Source: Moniliophthora roreri
Taxonomy: Eukaryota > Basidiomycota > Agaricomycetes > Agaricales > Marasmiaceae
Length of the DNA: 64,000 nt
Direction of reading: 5' to 3'
NCBI GenBank assembly: GCA_001466705.2
Contig: LATX02000239.1
Span: 1-64,000, forward strand
This document shows positions 11,451-22,535 of this stretch, piece by piece. Below the pieces are notes generated by a model. That model worked only from the letters and a program-made list of their open reading frames with translations, searched no databases and was not told the DNA's origin. The stretch's first letter is position 1, and the number at the start of each line of letters is the position of its first letter. Both the position numbers and the translations under genes were made by a program.

Positions 11451-12295
11451 ATGGCCGAGGACCACCTCGAACCTGCTCTATTCGGACGCATCTCGGAGGG
11501 TCGAATGGGCGTTACCTACTCAGTGCGTGCCGTGTCAGTCACTAGAGGTTGAATTGATGTATCAGCCTCTCTTCCGCCAGTCCTTTGCCTCAAATTTGCC
11601 AAAATGTAGCATTGCAGGGAGCCTGGCACGAGAAGCGTGGTTGCACGAGCAGCTCACCGGATGCTAGAGCGTCGCCATCGCGCACTGTTTCAATTTCTTC
11701 GCCTCAACTCTCGCGAACAAGAGGCAGCCGTGAAATCTATCCTTACTTGGAACAACTTTCAGTACTAGTACGAGTCGGACGAGACGGAAAGACCGATGTG
11801 GTCACTTCCCTCGAAAGATTGGTTACCGGATGACTTACCGCACACGCATGAGCACCATGATGTACGGGGACCGAAACTCAATTCGCCCTGGAACTTTGGA
11901 AATTCCTCGGACGATAACACTACGATCGCTGTCCTCATATCATAAAAGTTGGGGGGAACGTTGTGCCGAACATTGGGAAATATGGCAAAAGCCTAAGGAC
12001 GGTCTCAAGTGCGTTTTTGTGGCATTTGGTTTTTATATGCTGATTGAATACGCGTTTTAGGGAAGATATAATTGCCGTTCTGGAAGACATTGGCGCATAT
12101 GGTGTCATTCACACTGACGTGACTGCATTCAACATCCTCCGCTTTACGGGTGACGGGGTTACAGGCGCACATTGCCCGCGCCATAACGTTATCCACAGCT
12201 GGCGCATCATCGATTTCGACCGATCTTGGAAGATAGATATGGATCAGCTAGTCATCATACAAAGCGTGTACTTCAGAGTGATATACGCCACATAG
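11451..12295 (+). pseudogene. decayed protein-kinase-like gene
   Basis: Kinase-like landmarks occur in the right order: a start at 11451 with a glycine-containing strand, CLKFAK (candidate catalytic Lys) near 11595, EAWLHEQLTG near 11640, then GVIHTDVTAFNILRF (HxDxxxxN catalytic loop) near 12100 and WRIIDFDRS (DFG-equivalent DFD) near 12210. This resembles the small kinase-like proteins common in Agaricomycetes. The frame is broken: a TAG near 11769 and a TAA near 11943 fall inside otherwise conserved stretches, and frame changes are needed between segments. Likely no longer functional; an alternative is poorly predicted splicing. Confidence 0.6.
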
Positions 12296-12562
12296 AGAAG
12301 TTGGGGTAATCCCTTGCATTCATGTTAATTGTAAATCCCGATGCGAGAGACACAAAGTTTGCTCAGTTGAGTTTGTAGTACTAATGCCAATATACCTTGA
12401 TATTCCAGCAGCACCAAACAGGATGAACGGTGGCTTCAAGCTTTCATTGCAAAATTATTGTGGATGTGATAGAGCAACAGAATGGTTACGGCAAACTCCG
12501 GTCGCGCGAGTCTCGCGCTGACTCCGGTTGTCATGAAATTTCCTTGATCTCGTTACTGTAAA

Positions 12563-13856
12563 ATGGCACTTCGCGTTCTTACCGCAGCAGATGTTGACGC
12601 TATAACCTCTGCATTAAGCCCAGAATACCTTCAGGGCCTAATGGCGGACGTCTTCGCTCTGACCTCGTCGCCTTCATCAACACCACCTCAGTTATATACC
12701 CCGCATCGTATCACGATACCAACCGAGAACCACAAAGTACTATTTATGCCTGCTAGAATTGCGGATACAGGTACATCTATAAAGGTTGTCTCTGTACCGA
12801 CTTCTGCAGGCGACACCGGTGGGATTCCTGGGAGTACTATCGTATTGGACAAACAAACAGGTGCAGTCAAGGCTATTGTCAATTCCAGAAGCCTCACAGC
12901 CTTGAGGAATGCGGCAGGTTCGTTTTTGAAGGTTTATCAGATCGCTAGCCATCACTTACAATTGTGACTATGCGGTACTACCAGGATCTCTACTCTCGAC
13001 AACTTTGGTTGGCCCCAAGGAACCGACACACATCGTGACTTTTGGGGCCGGCCAACAGATTCTATATCATCTTGATATTCACATAAAGGCCTACCCTTCT
13101 ATCCGGTCGTGCACGATCGTCAACCGATCTTTAAACGCTCGGCTGCAACGTGTCGTCGATACGTTGACAAAGAAGCATAGCTCGGTGAAGATAAACGCAC
13201 TTGCCAACGGAGAATCGACTACTGAAGTCAAGGACGCGATGGCCGACGCGTCTATCATCATCACGGCGACACCATCCAAGACTCCTCTTTTCCCGTCCGC
13301 TTGGGTCAAAACGGGTACCCATGTCATCCTCATTGGGAGTTATACCCCGGAGATGAAGGAAGTTGACAGAGAGCTCACAATGCGAGCTGTTCCATCAGCT
13401 TCCCAGCCCGAGTCGGCTTCGGTGCATCGCACGATCAGCCCGATTTTGCTCGTTGATTCTATTGCAGCATGTGCCAAGGAGGCTGGAGAGCTGCTGGATG
13501 CGAAACTCAACGAGAATCAGTTGACGGAAATTGGAGCCCTCGTCTTGAAGGCTAGGAGTCTAGTGAGCAAAGTTCAAACCAATATCGTCTTAACGATAAT
13601 ATTTATCCCGTCACTGAAGACATCAAATGATTTAATTTCCTCTCCCGAACTTGAAGTAGCAGGTTTGGAAACAAAGAGAATGCGAGCCTTGCTCTGGCCT
13701 GAAAAAGAGGCCAAAATATCACCTTCGTTCGATGGGCCCGTCACGCTATTCAAGTCTGTTGGGGTAGGATTGCAAGACGTAGCTATTGCTTGCGCCGTGG
13801 TCGACAAAGCAGGGGACATTGGGGTCATAGTAAACGACTATGATACTTTGCATTGA
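12563..13856 (+). CDS. ornithine cyclodeaminase / mu-crystallin family protein
   Basis: Exon 1 is 12563-12917 and exon 2 starts at 12985 after a GT-AG intron; the stop is at 13854-13856. The first half forms the substrate-binding domain with the family hallmark of a strand followed by SRSLTALRNAAGS. The second half is a Rossmann domain with HIVTFGAGQQ (GxGxxQ dinucleotide motif) and later DASIIITATPS. Family members deaminate ornithine to proline or reduce ketimines with NAD(P)H. A 57 bp segment at 13563-13619 begins GTGAGC and ends AAG, is stop-free and a multiple of three, and is probably a second intron. Its 5' end is duplicated as a relic at 11133. Confidence 0.88.
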
Positions 13857-13975
13857 TGACTATACATCCAAACCCAAGTAATGTATAATATAGAGTCACT
13901 GAACAACTGAAATAGAGACAGATGGAAGATGAGAACGTGTGCATATAGGACATCCCTACACTTACGCGTCGAGAA

Positions 13976-14203
13976 TCAGGGGCAAAGAGCATCAGCTATG
14001 ACTTCGCGGTTCTGCTGCCTGGTGCATTGTTGACGGACTTCAACATCTGTCGGGAACGTCAGCTTGTGTCCTGGGAACCGTTTCAGAGACAACATACTCG
14101 GGACTGCGAATGGATCAGGGGCAGGTGTGGGTCCTGGTGCCGGTGCAGCAACAACGGAGCAGACAAGTAGGAAGAGAATAGAGGCTGCGATACTGAGCTG
14201 CAT
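13976..14203 (-). CDS. small secreted peptide precursor, -CP family member 3 (candidate)
   Basis: A single open frame encodes 75 residues starting MQLSIAASILFLL. A signal peptide is followed by a proline-rich spacer (APAPGPTPAPDPF) and a tail with two cysteines 13 residues apart, ending ALCP. The layout (signal peptide cut before an A/V-P segment, spacer, Cys-loop-Cys-Pro stop) matches the two peptides at 8632 and 9613, though it lacks their introns and its tail sequence differs. An upstream in-frame ATG at 14239 is less likely because it precedes the hydrophobic core with charged residues. Function unknown. Confidence 0.5.
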   Translation of the reverse strand: MQLSIAASILFLLVCSVVAAPAPGPTPAPDPFAVPSMLSLKRFPGHKLTFPTDVEVRQQCTRQQNREVIADALCP

Positions 14204-14309
14204 GTTTCGGAGTGGACTGAGGGTGTCCTTCAAATCCACATGTGCTTTTATAGGATTGCGAATTCCTGAGAGAACGACCGAGAACCTCAGGCTATCTTAG
14301 CATGGCGCG

Positions 14310-14492
14310 CTACAAGATGATACCCGTCCACGTAACGAGACCTCGTGAATTCAAAGAAGAGTATTCCTGGATAAATGAACATTCAGCCGCGATATTTGGC
14401 AGGTGAAATGGTTGGACAGGAACGGGAGAAACTGGGAACAATTTGAGGGAGCAGACAGCGAGCGCTGTGGCTACTAAAGTAATGCGAACCAT
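14310..14492 (-). CDS. possible short secreted ORF
   Basis: An open frame of 60 residues starts MVRITLVATALAVCS, which looks like a signal peptide, and continues with a proline-rich part and one cysteine. It lies head-to-tail with the secreted peptide gene at 13976-14203. It lacks the -CP ending, and no second exon was found to supply one. It may be a diverged relative or chance. Confidence 0.2.
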   Translation of the reverse strand: MVRITLVATALAVCSLKLFPVSPVPVQPFHLPNIAAECSFIQEYSSLNSRGLVTWTGIIL

Positions 14493-15139
14493 GATTGCAG
14501 AAAAGAGATGCTGATGAACCAGTTCTTTCGGCAACGGGACCGGAAAATCCAACTTGGATCTCTATATGCGTCGCTGATGATCTACGGCAGGAAATCAAGT
14601 TTCTGTCAAGTTCATGTGGAATAGCTGATGGGGTGGCGTAATTGAGAATAAAGGTTACGGTCAGGCACTGTACCATCAAGTACTGAATCGGTTCTTACCC
14701 GCCTCGTGTTCAACTTGACCCTCCTCAGCCTGAGCTCCTCCTTCTCAGTCAAGGCGTGTCACTATTCGACCGCGTTCTGGGCCTTGAGCAGTGCAGGATC
14801 AAGTCGGTGAGCAGGTTTGTTACGATTGCCCAATTCGGGAGGTGAGGAAGTTGACGACTATGTTCCAGATGATGAAAAAAGAAAAAAAAAAAACTGTTTT
14901 CCAAAGGCTAATCGACGGATTTGCACTTGACCATGAGACAGAAAGGTCCCAGAACAATATCAGAATCAGAGCCAGACTGAGAATGGGCCAAAACCCGAGG
15001 TAGAAATTCGAGAAGAAAGAGAGTCCGCGGCCGGGATACGGTAACCGAACCGCCGAACTGACAGTGACTGTCACGAAAGCTTGAAGATTATCCAGTAATC
15101 ACTTGAACTTGAATCACCATCGTGTCAAGCTCTTCTCTC

Positions 15140-16565
15140 ATGTCGACGCTACACTTCCTCAACGATGACGGCACCGAATGCAAAGTATCTGATGCATCCT
15201 CGCCGGCTGGTGGTTTGAAAACAGCAGCGAAACGTTACACTAATGGGCAGGCGAATCCTGAGGGTCTGACCCTATTTTTCGCCCATTGCATTGGCACTCG
15301 TCAGTTTGCTTCCCCGATTACATATAACATGGCATTGTTTGAGCCTCTAGCTAGATAAAGAACACTGGGAGCCTGTCATTGATAAACTGTTTAGTATACT
15401 CAACTCCAATTCAAAACACCCGAGACAAAGAATCCGGGAGGCATGGGCATTCGACTGGCAAAATCATGGTGATTCGGCTGTGGTAAACGAGGAGAAGCTG
15501 AATGATAGACCAGAGGGAATATGTAGGTCTTTTATTGCCCACCTTTCCCTGCGATGCGGAGCTTCTAATCCTCTTAAGCTGTATACGAGTGGTCTGCGGC
15601 CATACGCAATTTTGTGCATTCTCCACGGATGAAGGGACATCGAATTGTACCTCTAGGGCATTCTGCGGGCGCCGGAACGATGTGGGAGTTTTCCTTATGA
15701 TGGTGCAGAAGACTGACTCGGTCCATGTCTTGGTCAGGATGCTATTGACACTCGAGATACCTCTCTCAGAGATACCATACGTTGCTCTAGTGCTCATTGA
15801 AGCTACGATGATAACAAGAGAACATTTCTATGGTATGCCAAACGCTGAACGTCAACTTTGCGTACCGACTTACTTATATCCTGCAGAATCGTTCGATGCT
15901 CGAATAGAGACAATGGAATTCACAATCAATGCTACACTCGGGCGGCGTGATACCTGGCCTTCCAAAGAGTTTGCGTTCGAATGGATGAGCAAACGTTTTC
16001 CGTGGCAGTTTTGGGATCAGCGCATTGTTCGCATCATGGCTGTAAGTTCCCGCTTATTCAAGAATAGAGAAACCCAACCGATTCCTTGCCAGGACTATGG
16101 ACTGAAGGATACCAGTACAGGTGAGGTACAGCTGAAATGCACCAAAGAACAGGAAGCGACTCTTTACCCCGATGTTGACCCTCACTTCGAGGCAATGGAT
16201 GAACTAGCCAGAGTGTGTCAAACCCTTCCAGTACATGCAGTATGGGGTGAGACGGAGGATATCGTGTACGCATCTCGCTTCCTCGTAGGACACATACTGA
16301 TCCTAGAACAGAGTGGAAGAAATACGGGATGCGATAGGTGATACGTCAAAAGGCAGGAAGCTGGCGTCTGTCACCACAGTTCCGGACTGTGGACACTGGG
16401 CGAGTAGCTCTTTCCCCTCTTTTGCGAAGGCCCCCACCTTGTGACCGTCACCTTTAGATTGTGCAACAGAACCCGGAAGGGCTAGCCGATGCGATTGCGA
16501 AGATCCTGGAAGGCATCGAACTTTCCGAACCGACCCAAGGCAACCAACCGCTTCCCAAATTGTAG
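15140..16565 (+). CDS. alpha/beta hydrolase, eight exons, one GC-AG intron
   Basis: Exons 15140-15299, 15355-15522, 15579-15681, 15738-15832, 15887-16041, 16093-16263, 16307-16399 and 16458-16565 join in frame to 350 residues. Landmarks: LTLFFAHCIGTHKEHWEPV (HG-like turn), GHSAGAGTM (nucleophile elbow), HAVWGETEDI (candidate acidic residue region), and DCGHW (catalytic His). It belongs to the alpha/beta hydrolase superfamily, in a group common in Agaricomycetes with unknown substrates. The last intron (16400-16457) uses a GC donor (GCGAGT). Without it the protein would end 14 codons later and lose a conserved-looking helix (QQNPEGLADAIAKI). The 43 bp intron before exon 7 is unusually short. 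No signal peptide. Confidence 0.85.
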
Positions 16566-16875
16566 CCCTCTCAACCTCCCGACGAATATCAATTCCTAGG
16601 CAACTATTACCCAAACGATGGGGCGAAGCCAAGAGTTTTGCCGCAATACCTAGTCTGTTTGCCTTTCGTCCATGGGCGACACATACACAGAAGCTACCCC
16701 ATCCGCAGTTTGCAACAGGTACTGGTTAACATGTAGTATTACAACAATACATACGAGGTATGCGTAGATATAATTCAGATTACGGGTCGTAGAGCGTAAA
16801 GTAAACAAAAGTCGTTAATCAACATGACCTTGTACATACCGCCTAGACCGGAGGAATGAGAGTACCCATTTTATT
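16566..16875. other. intergenic between convergent genes
   Basis: This is the shared 3' flank of the hydrolase (+) and the ZIP transporter (-). No gene or repeat seen. Confidence 0.6.
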
Positions 16876-18792
16876 TTACTCTCTCAAACCGATCAACCCC
16901 ATCCCAGCAATACCCGCGCACAAACTAACCAACGCCAAGACCTTCTTCTTCCATGTGTTCTGATCATTGTTATCCTCGCTTTCCTCTTGCATGAATTCCT
17001 CACCATGTGAATGTCCATGTTCACCTCCACTACTGCCAACGTTCCCAAACACAAAGTCTGCAGCCAACATCTCGACAGTGGCAGCGTAAATGAGCATACC
17101 AGCCGAAATGGCAGACATGAGGCCCTGAATGAGCATCATGCGGGCTACTTCGGAACGTCTACCGTTAGATGAGAAGACGAGAATCCCGAGAGTGATTCCG
17201 ATTGGAGTCGTTATGGCAAAAAGGAGTGATAGGACAGGCTGGAGCCAGCGGCTCTTGCTTGATTCTCCGTCATGGCCAGAGATGAAACCTCGAATGAACC
17301 CAAATACAGAGTGTGATTGGCTTGGTGAGCGAGAGCGCTTGGATCTGTGTAGCGGTAAGGAGTCGGATGCTGGAGGAGGAATGGAAGCTATTCTAATGCC
17401 TAGACTGAGGCCTTCAAATAATTGATGGAATATGATTGCCGTGGTTAATGTGGCTAAAAAAGATTTTGATTAGTTGAGGTGAGACTGCGCGTAAAAAAAA
17501 ACTTTACACACTAAATTCCGCTCCAGAGGCAATAGCAAGAGTTAGGCCAATCACCAAAGAGTGGATCATGATACCCATTTGCAGCACCTAAGGACCGCAT
17601 TAGTAGATTGTAAAGACAAAAGGATTGAAACACGCACCAAAATACCGACTATCTGCCTCTTCCTGCTCAGCTCGGGCGGGTGTTCATGGTTGCCATCTGA
17701 TTCATCGTCATGCCGTTCAATTTGAGTACCATGCGAGGCCACCTTTGAATGTCGACTGCTTTCCTGTGTGTGGCCACCTGAAGCTGGACAGACGCACACG
17801 CAGACGCAAGTATTCTTGCCTCCGACGAGGTGATACTCGCCGTTACTAATATGATGGTTGATGTCATTGATTATGTAGAAATATTCGGAGCTCCTAGAAT
17901 GTCGTGGATTGTTGGTGACGATAGACGCCAAGTAATGTGGTTTTTGCATTTGTGAGGGACGAATGGGTACGTCATGGGAATGGTGCTGGGAATCACGACT
18001 CTGGGAGTAACGCGATATGGGGGAAGATGTGAGGAGAGGGGTAGCTTCGGTGGTGTTTGTTGTAGGGATGTGTTCAGGAAAGACGACTACGGCAGTCTGG
18101 TCATCGAGTAAGTTGGCGGATGGTGCCCTAGATGAATTTCGAGAAGAGTGATGTGACTCGTGCTCATCATGCGAGTGTTCTTGGTGGCGATGCAAGTGGT
18201 CGACATAGGAAGTTGATACATCTGGAAGAGAGTCAATGTAAATTCGGGCTTGAGGAGCTGATTTCCGTACATTCAATGAGGAAAATGAGTAGAAGAGATC
18301 CTAAACTGCAAAAAGCTGTCTCAGGCAACGAATCATCTTGGAGGTAAGCAGGGCATACATGATTAGACCAGTCTGGTCTCCCACCCGCGGATAACGAGAC
18401 TCGACAAGCGGGTCTGTCAAAGCTTGGAATGAATCCTTCAATAAATGAACAAAAGCGGTCGAAAGAATTACACCTGCGTTGCGATACTTGTGAGTTTCTA
18501 TGGAGCCAGTAGATAAGATTGACTTGCCCGTCCCGAAATGCTTTCCTATGAAGAATACAATCTTCGGAATCGGCAAGAACGAGGACCTTTTGGATATTGC
18601 GGGAAAAGATACCGCTGAAGGAATATAAATCAGAGCGATGTCATTGGAGGTAACTAGTGTCAGAGACATACCAAAGAGAGATATGGCGAATATAATGCCC
18701 ATGGTGCTGAGCCTCTCGTCGAGTGCCTCCTTCATCGTCCCAGAGTCTCGAATGGGCGAAGAAGTTGAAGAAAAGTCCGAGTAGGTCCCCAT
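16876..18792 (-). CDS. ZIP-family zinc/metal transporter
   Basis: Seven exons on the - strand: 18792-18672, 18614-18528, 18473-18359, 18305-18271, 18221-17638, 17587-17512 and 17453-16876. The conserved ZIP helix motifs are present: KHFGTGVILSTAFVHLL, then GSLLLIFLIEY, then MGIMIHSLVIGLTLA with AIIFHQLFEG (metal-binding His/Glu), and a final helix with MLIYAATVEM. A long His-rich cytosolic loop (HRHQEHSHDEHESHH onward) and a second GEHGHSHGE loop are typical. The role is metal import across the plasma or an internal membrane. Intron 2 uses a GC donor (GCAAGT) and lies inside the most conserved motif. About 530 residues. Confidence 0.92.
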
Positions 18793-19030
18793 TATATGAG
18801 CAAGCGGTACCTGCGGCTAACGATGAACGAGTACCGCACCAGCTGTCTGTCGTCGAGTCCGTGAGGACCGGTTTCCTTTTTTGTCACGCCATCGGTCGAC
18901 ACGGGGACGAATGAACTAAAAAGAGTACATGCAAGTCTAAACTAGAACAACTTGTCGAGCATAGTTAGGTGCCAACCACCGGCCGCATAAAGGTTGTGAG
19001 GTAAGCACCCATAACTTTGCTTCTGCAGCA

Positions 19031-20462
19031 TTAAACTCTCTTCACCGCGACGAACACGTAGCGATCCACTTGGGTCCGCTTCCTCCATTCTTGGAATCTG
19101 CGAAACTGATGACCCATATGCTCCGAGTCGTCGACCGTTCCACTAGGCGCTATCAAGGACCTAAAGATGAAAAATCGGTACCGAACAAAATCAGACAGAA
19201 GGATGTAATAATAAACACGTACGTACATCTTCGCAGAAACTACCATCCTGAATACGCCCTATGATATACGACTGGATTGCAGGCCGCTTGAAAACAGTGG
19301 GCGAATCATCCAGTAGCACCAATGAATCAACAACCTCGTCCTCTTGCTGCAGTAAATGGGTAATATCCAAAGCCAAGCACGAGAAACTTAGGGCTGTTCG
19401 CCGTCACCGTACATACGGTGGCGACGGTAACGGTTGTACGGCTATCGTATCCGTACCGGCGAGCCATTTTCCATCCTATGTACGGTACGGTAGACGGTAC
19501 GGGTTGACACCGTCTTGACGGCCGTATGTACGGCCGTGTACGGGTTGGGGAAATTGTTGCTAGTTCGATGCCAGATGTTTGCAGAAAATGAAACTAAATG
19601 ACGTTGGCCGTCCGAGGAAATGATTTGCTTCGTTATACAGAGCCTCGGGAGTTGCTCGGGAAAGTCCGACGCCGTTCCGCAGGTGCCAGCGAAGCCTACC
19701 AACATCATTGTTCGCTCACCCTACCACTCCAGAACATCATAGAAGTACTGGAAGGACCTCACTGGGACTTGAAGGGGGTATAATGATGTGTTTGAGAGGT
19801 GTATTCCTAAATTCTGACATCATAAGCCTGCTCTGACCCCATACCTGGTCTCCATAGCCCTATAGCAGTCATCTTCACCTTTGCAGGCAACCCCAGAGTG
19901 TCCTAGAGCATGCTCCCGGTGATTTGTGCTGCACGCCTAGTGGGCGCCTACAGAAAACCGTACGATACGGCCGTCAAAACCGTCACCGTATCCGATACTC
20001 CCAAAGAATTTCCCTGTACGGTACGGTGACGGAGAAATCGTATCCGTCAAGGAACCGTAAAGTGTACGGTCGTAACCGTATACGGTTACGGCGAACAGCC
20101 CTAGAGAAACTCTCCAGGTACATGTGGCTGTTTCTTCTGAATCTTCGTCAAGTAGAATTCTGACGTGCCGGTGATGGGTGCCTTTGGAGTATCCTGCACA
20201 CCATAGACAGGATAGTGGAACTTTCTGTGCCGCTTTGAGTAGGAGGACTGGCACAACACTCTAACAATACACACCTTTTGACCAATCTTCCTGGGTAATG
20301 AGGTTGAGGAATAGCGAATCGTCTCACGGTAACGTAGAAGACACCAGCAAGATTCGGCAAGTTGGAGAGCAAAGTCCCCGTCTTGGACGCATCAAGGCAG
20401 TCCACAGCAATAGGGTTGATGGCAGCGCTGGGCTCTTTGGACAAGAGATCGAGGATCTGCTT
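19031..20462 (-). CDS. conserved protein of unknown function, 3' exons; carries a hAT-type element in an intron
   Basis: Exons supported on the - strand: 20462-20328, 20286-20122, 19346-19219 and 19160-19031. They join in phase and read, in order, ILDLLSKEPSAAINPIAVDC, KRHRKFHYPVYGVQDTP, DSLVLLDDSPTVFKRPAIQ and a C-terminal part ending RYVFVAVKRV. I do not recognise the family. The intron between 20122 and 19346 would be about 52 bp, but it holds a 715 bp element plus its target duplication. More exons lie upstream: a segment near 20530-20640 reads PHVLLPSLVRGNFNSVIRCY in another phase. The 5' end was not resolved, so the gene is incomplete as given. Confidence 0.6.
19389..20103. mobile_element. 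non-autonomous hAT-type element with 8 bp target duplication
   Basis: The element starts TAGGGCTGTTCGCCGTCACC and ends with the inverted match GGTTACGGCGAACAGCCCTA. It is flanked on both sides by the 8 bp direct repeat GAGAAACT (19381-19388 and 20104-20111), the signature of hAT insertion. Both subterminal regions are packed with CCGTAC/GTACGG and CGGTAACGG motifs, probably transposase-binding repeats. There is no transposase gene. It sits inside an intron of the gene at 19031-20462, so splicing may still remove it. Confidence 0.92.
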
Positions 20463-21579
20463 CTCCAGTCAAGAGCAAACAAACCAAAATCCCACCTCTA
20501 GTTCCATCACGGACCCTTGAGGAACTGCGCGGTTATTTGATGACTATAGCACCGTATGACTGAGTTGAAGTTGCCCCGCACGAGAGATGGCAGAAGAACA
20601 TGTGGCGTGTGGGCCTGTATGCCCCGCTGTGGAGGTCTGAACATCACAAGCACATGCTGCACCGATTACCCTACAGCGTGTTGAGTTTCGCAGTTGGAGT
20701 CCGTTAGCTTGGACACAAGAAATTTCATCCAGTCTGGGTTAAAAAAGGTCACTTTGCACTGTATAACAGGAGGGAGTATGAGAAGCGAACCACCAGCCTG
20801 AACTGGAGTCGAGGCCCAAAACCACGATCCAAAGCAGAACTACGTCATACCGACACCGACATCGCGCATCAACAAGCACATACGCAGATGCATCTTCACC
20901 CCAAAATGAAGCCCGGACAACAAGTAGATGACCGCTACCTCAAGGATCACCTTCCGTCCATCTGGGGTAACAAGAAAAAGAAGAGAGCAGAACTCGTCAA
21001 GTTCCGAGTTAGGACCATACCAATGGGCACCCAATCGCACGGGAAAGAGATCGTATAAGAGCCAGAAAACACAAAATCATGACACATACTCCGAACACAA
21101 AAAAAAACACAAACCAAAACCAGAAACACCAACAAAAAGAAATAGAGATCAGAACAAAACAAGACCTTACTCACACTCAACGCAAAGCCAATATCCCCAT
21201 ACTTCTTCATTTCACATAATATCTTCAGTCGAGATGCTGAACGCTCCCTGTTTCAGGTTTCTGCTCGGGCAGCACGGCATCTTCAGGTTCCTCATCGGCC
21301 TCGGGATAATGTTGTGGTCATCGAAACACTAGTACTACCAAGGCATCCGCAGCCCTAGCCACCCTGATCTCTCTCAGCAACCGCGCTAGTTTACCGACTG
21401 AGTGACGTGTTCATGCTTTGATCAAAGACTTGTTCGGCGTCGGTGGGAGGTTACGCCAAGAGTTGCGCTGTCTATGTATATGATTGACCCGTCCCTAGAA
21501 CAGTCCAGGCCATGGGGTAGTGGGGCATCAGCCAAACAAGCGCACACTGCCTGACGGAAAAAGCTTCATACACAGTTAG
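20463..21579. other. unresolved upstream part of the gene at 19031-20462
   Basis: The - strand has protein-like segments, for example near 20530-20640 and LGAHWYGPNSELDEFCSLL near 20970-21040, but I could not join them with confident splice sites. They may be 5' exons of the unknown conserved gene. Confidence 0.35.
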
Positions 21580-21859
21580 GGTTGCGCGGATAGTTCGGGA
21601 CGGCCTTCCCGCAGGCGCTTCGTCCAGCGACTAGCCGCTATTGTGCTCTTTCGACACCTACCAAGTACTCGTGTATGTTATAAAGCACCGCATAGAACGA
21701 CTTTGAGTGTTGTATCACGCTCAAAAACTCTTTTCAAGAGGTCCGTGAGGGAATATTGACAAAAGTATGTTCCATTAAGAGCCTGGTACGATTTTTTGTG
21801 GCTATAGGACAAAAAATGCTGCAGTGTCTGGAAGGCCATCCCGAACTATCCGCGCAACC
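21580..21859. mobile_element. MITE-like element with 30 bp inverted ends
   Basis: The left arm 21580-21609 (GGTTGCGCGGATAGTTCGGG...) and right arm 21830-21859 are inverted copies with one mismatch in 30 bp. The interior is about 220 bp and has no coding capacity. No clear target-site duplication was found. Confidence 0.7.
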
Positions 21860-22535
21860 TGGAACCACAGAACTGGAAACCGGGGTTTTATCCGAACAGG
21901 CCTTTAATAGTGGCACCGGGGAATGTTAATGAACCCGGGCCACGCCAAAATTTAGCCGTACGGCTAGTCCGGTCCGCGTAAACGTCGGTGCTGAATAATC
22001 TACCGTGTTCGGTGTGAAACCAGGTAACCACCAAACAGACTCTTAGTCTCTAGGCAGGCTCAATCACTCGCAAGCTCGCTAGATACAGGACAAGTGAGCC
22101 AACACTTTTTCCCGGTTTACTTTGCACCCTGGGCCCCTTAATCGCAGAACAAGAAACCCATATTATGCAGTTGACTTTTCATTTTTCACCTCAGCTGCCA
22201 TCGACAAGGAAATTAACCCTTTACTGAGTTAATTTGACAGGTTTCAACGTGCTCTCTGCGTCTGATCAACTCCTTCGCCATGAGGTCAAGAAATACTTTG
22301 TCGAGGTTCCACCGAGATAGAATATTTACAAAGACACCCAGTCGTATTGCAAGTAAGAATCATATATTTGAAAGATGAAGAATTGAAGAGGTATGTACAG
22401 ATCTACTACACTAATTACTAACTCGAGGAGACTGAGAGAAAATTTCCAGAGTATAGATACAAGCGATTATCATTGAATGGTGAGCAGCCATCGTGTTCGG
22501 TACCGTGTTTTTATTTCATTGTCTGTCGCGAGAAT
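21860..22535. other. intergenic
   Basis: The 3' side of the HMG-box gene. No gene or repeat recognised. Confidence 0.5.

Noticed and set aside
1..16565. Secondary-metabolite cluster around the prenyltransferase
   Set aside because: Only generic hydrolases and a cyclodeaminase follow, spread over 15 kb with relics and repeats between; no backbone enzyme, P450 or transporter is nearby on this side.
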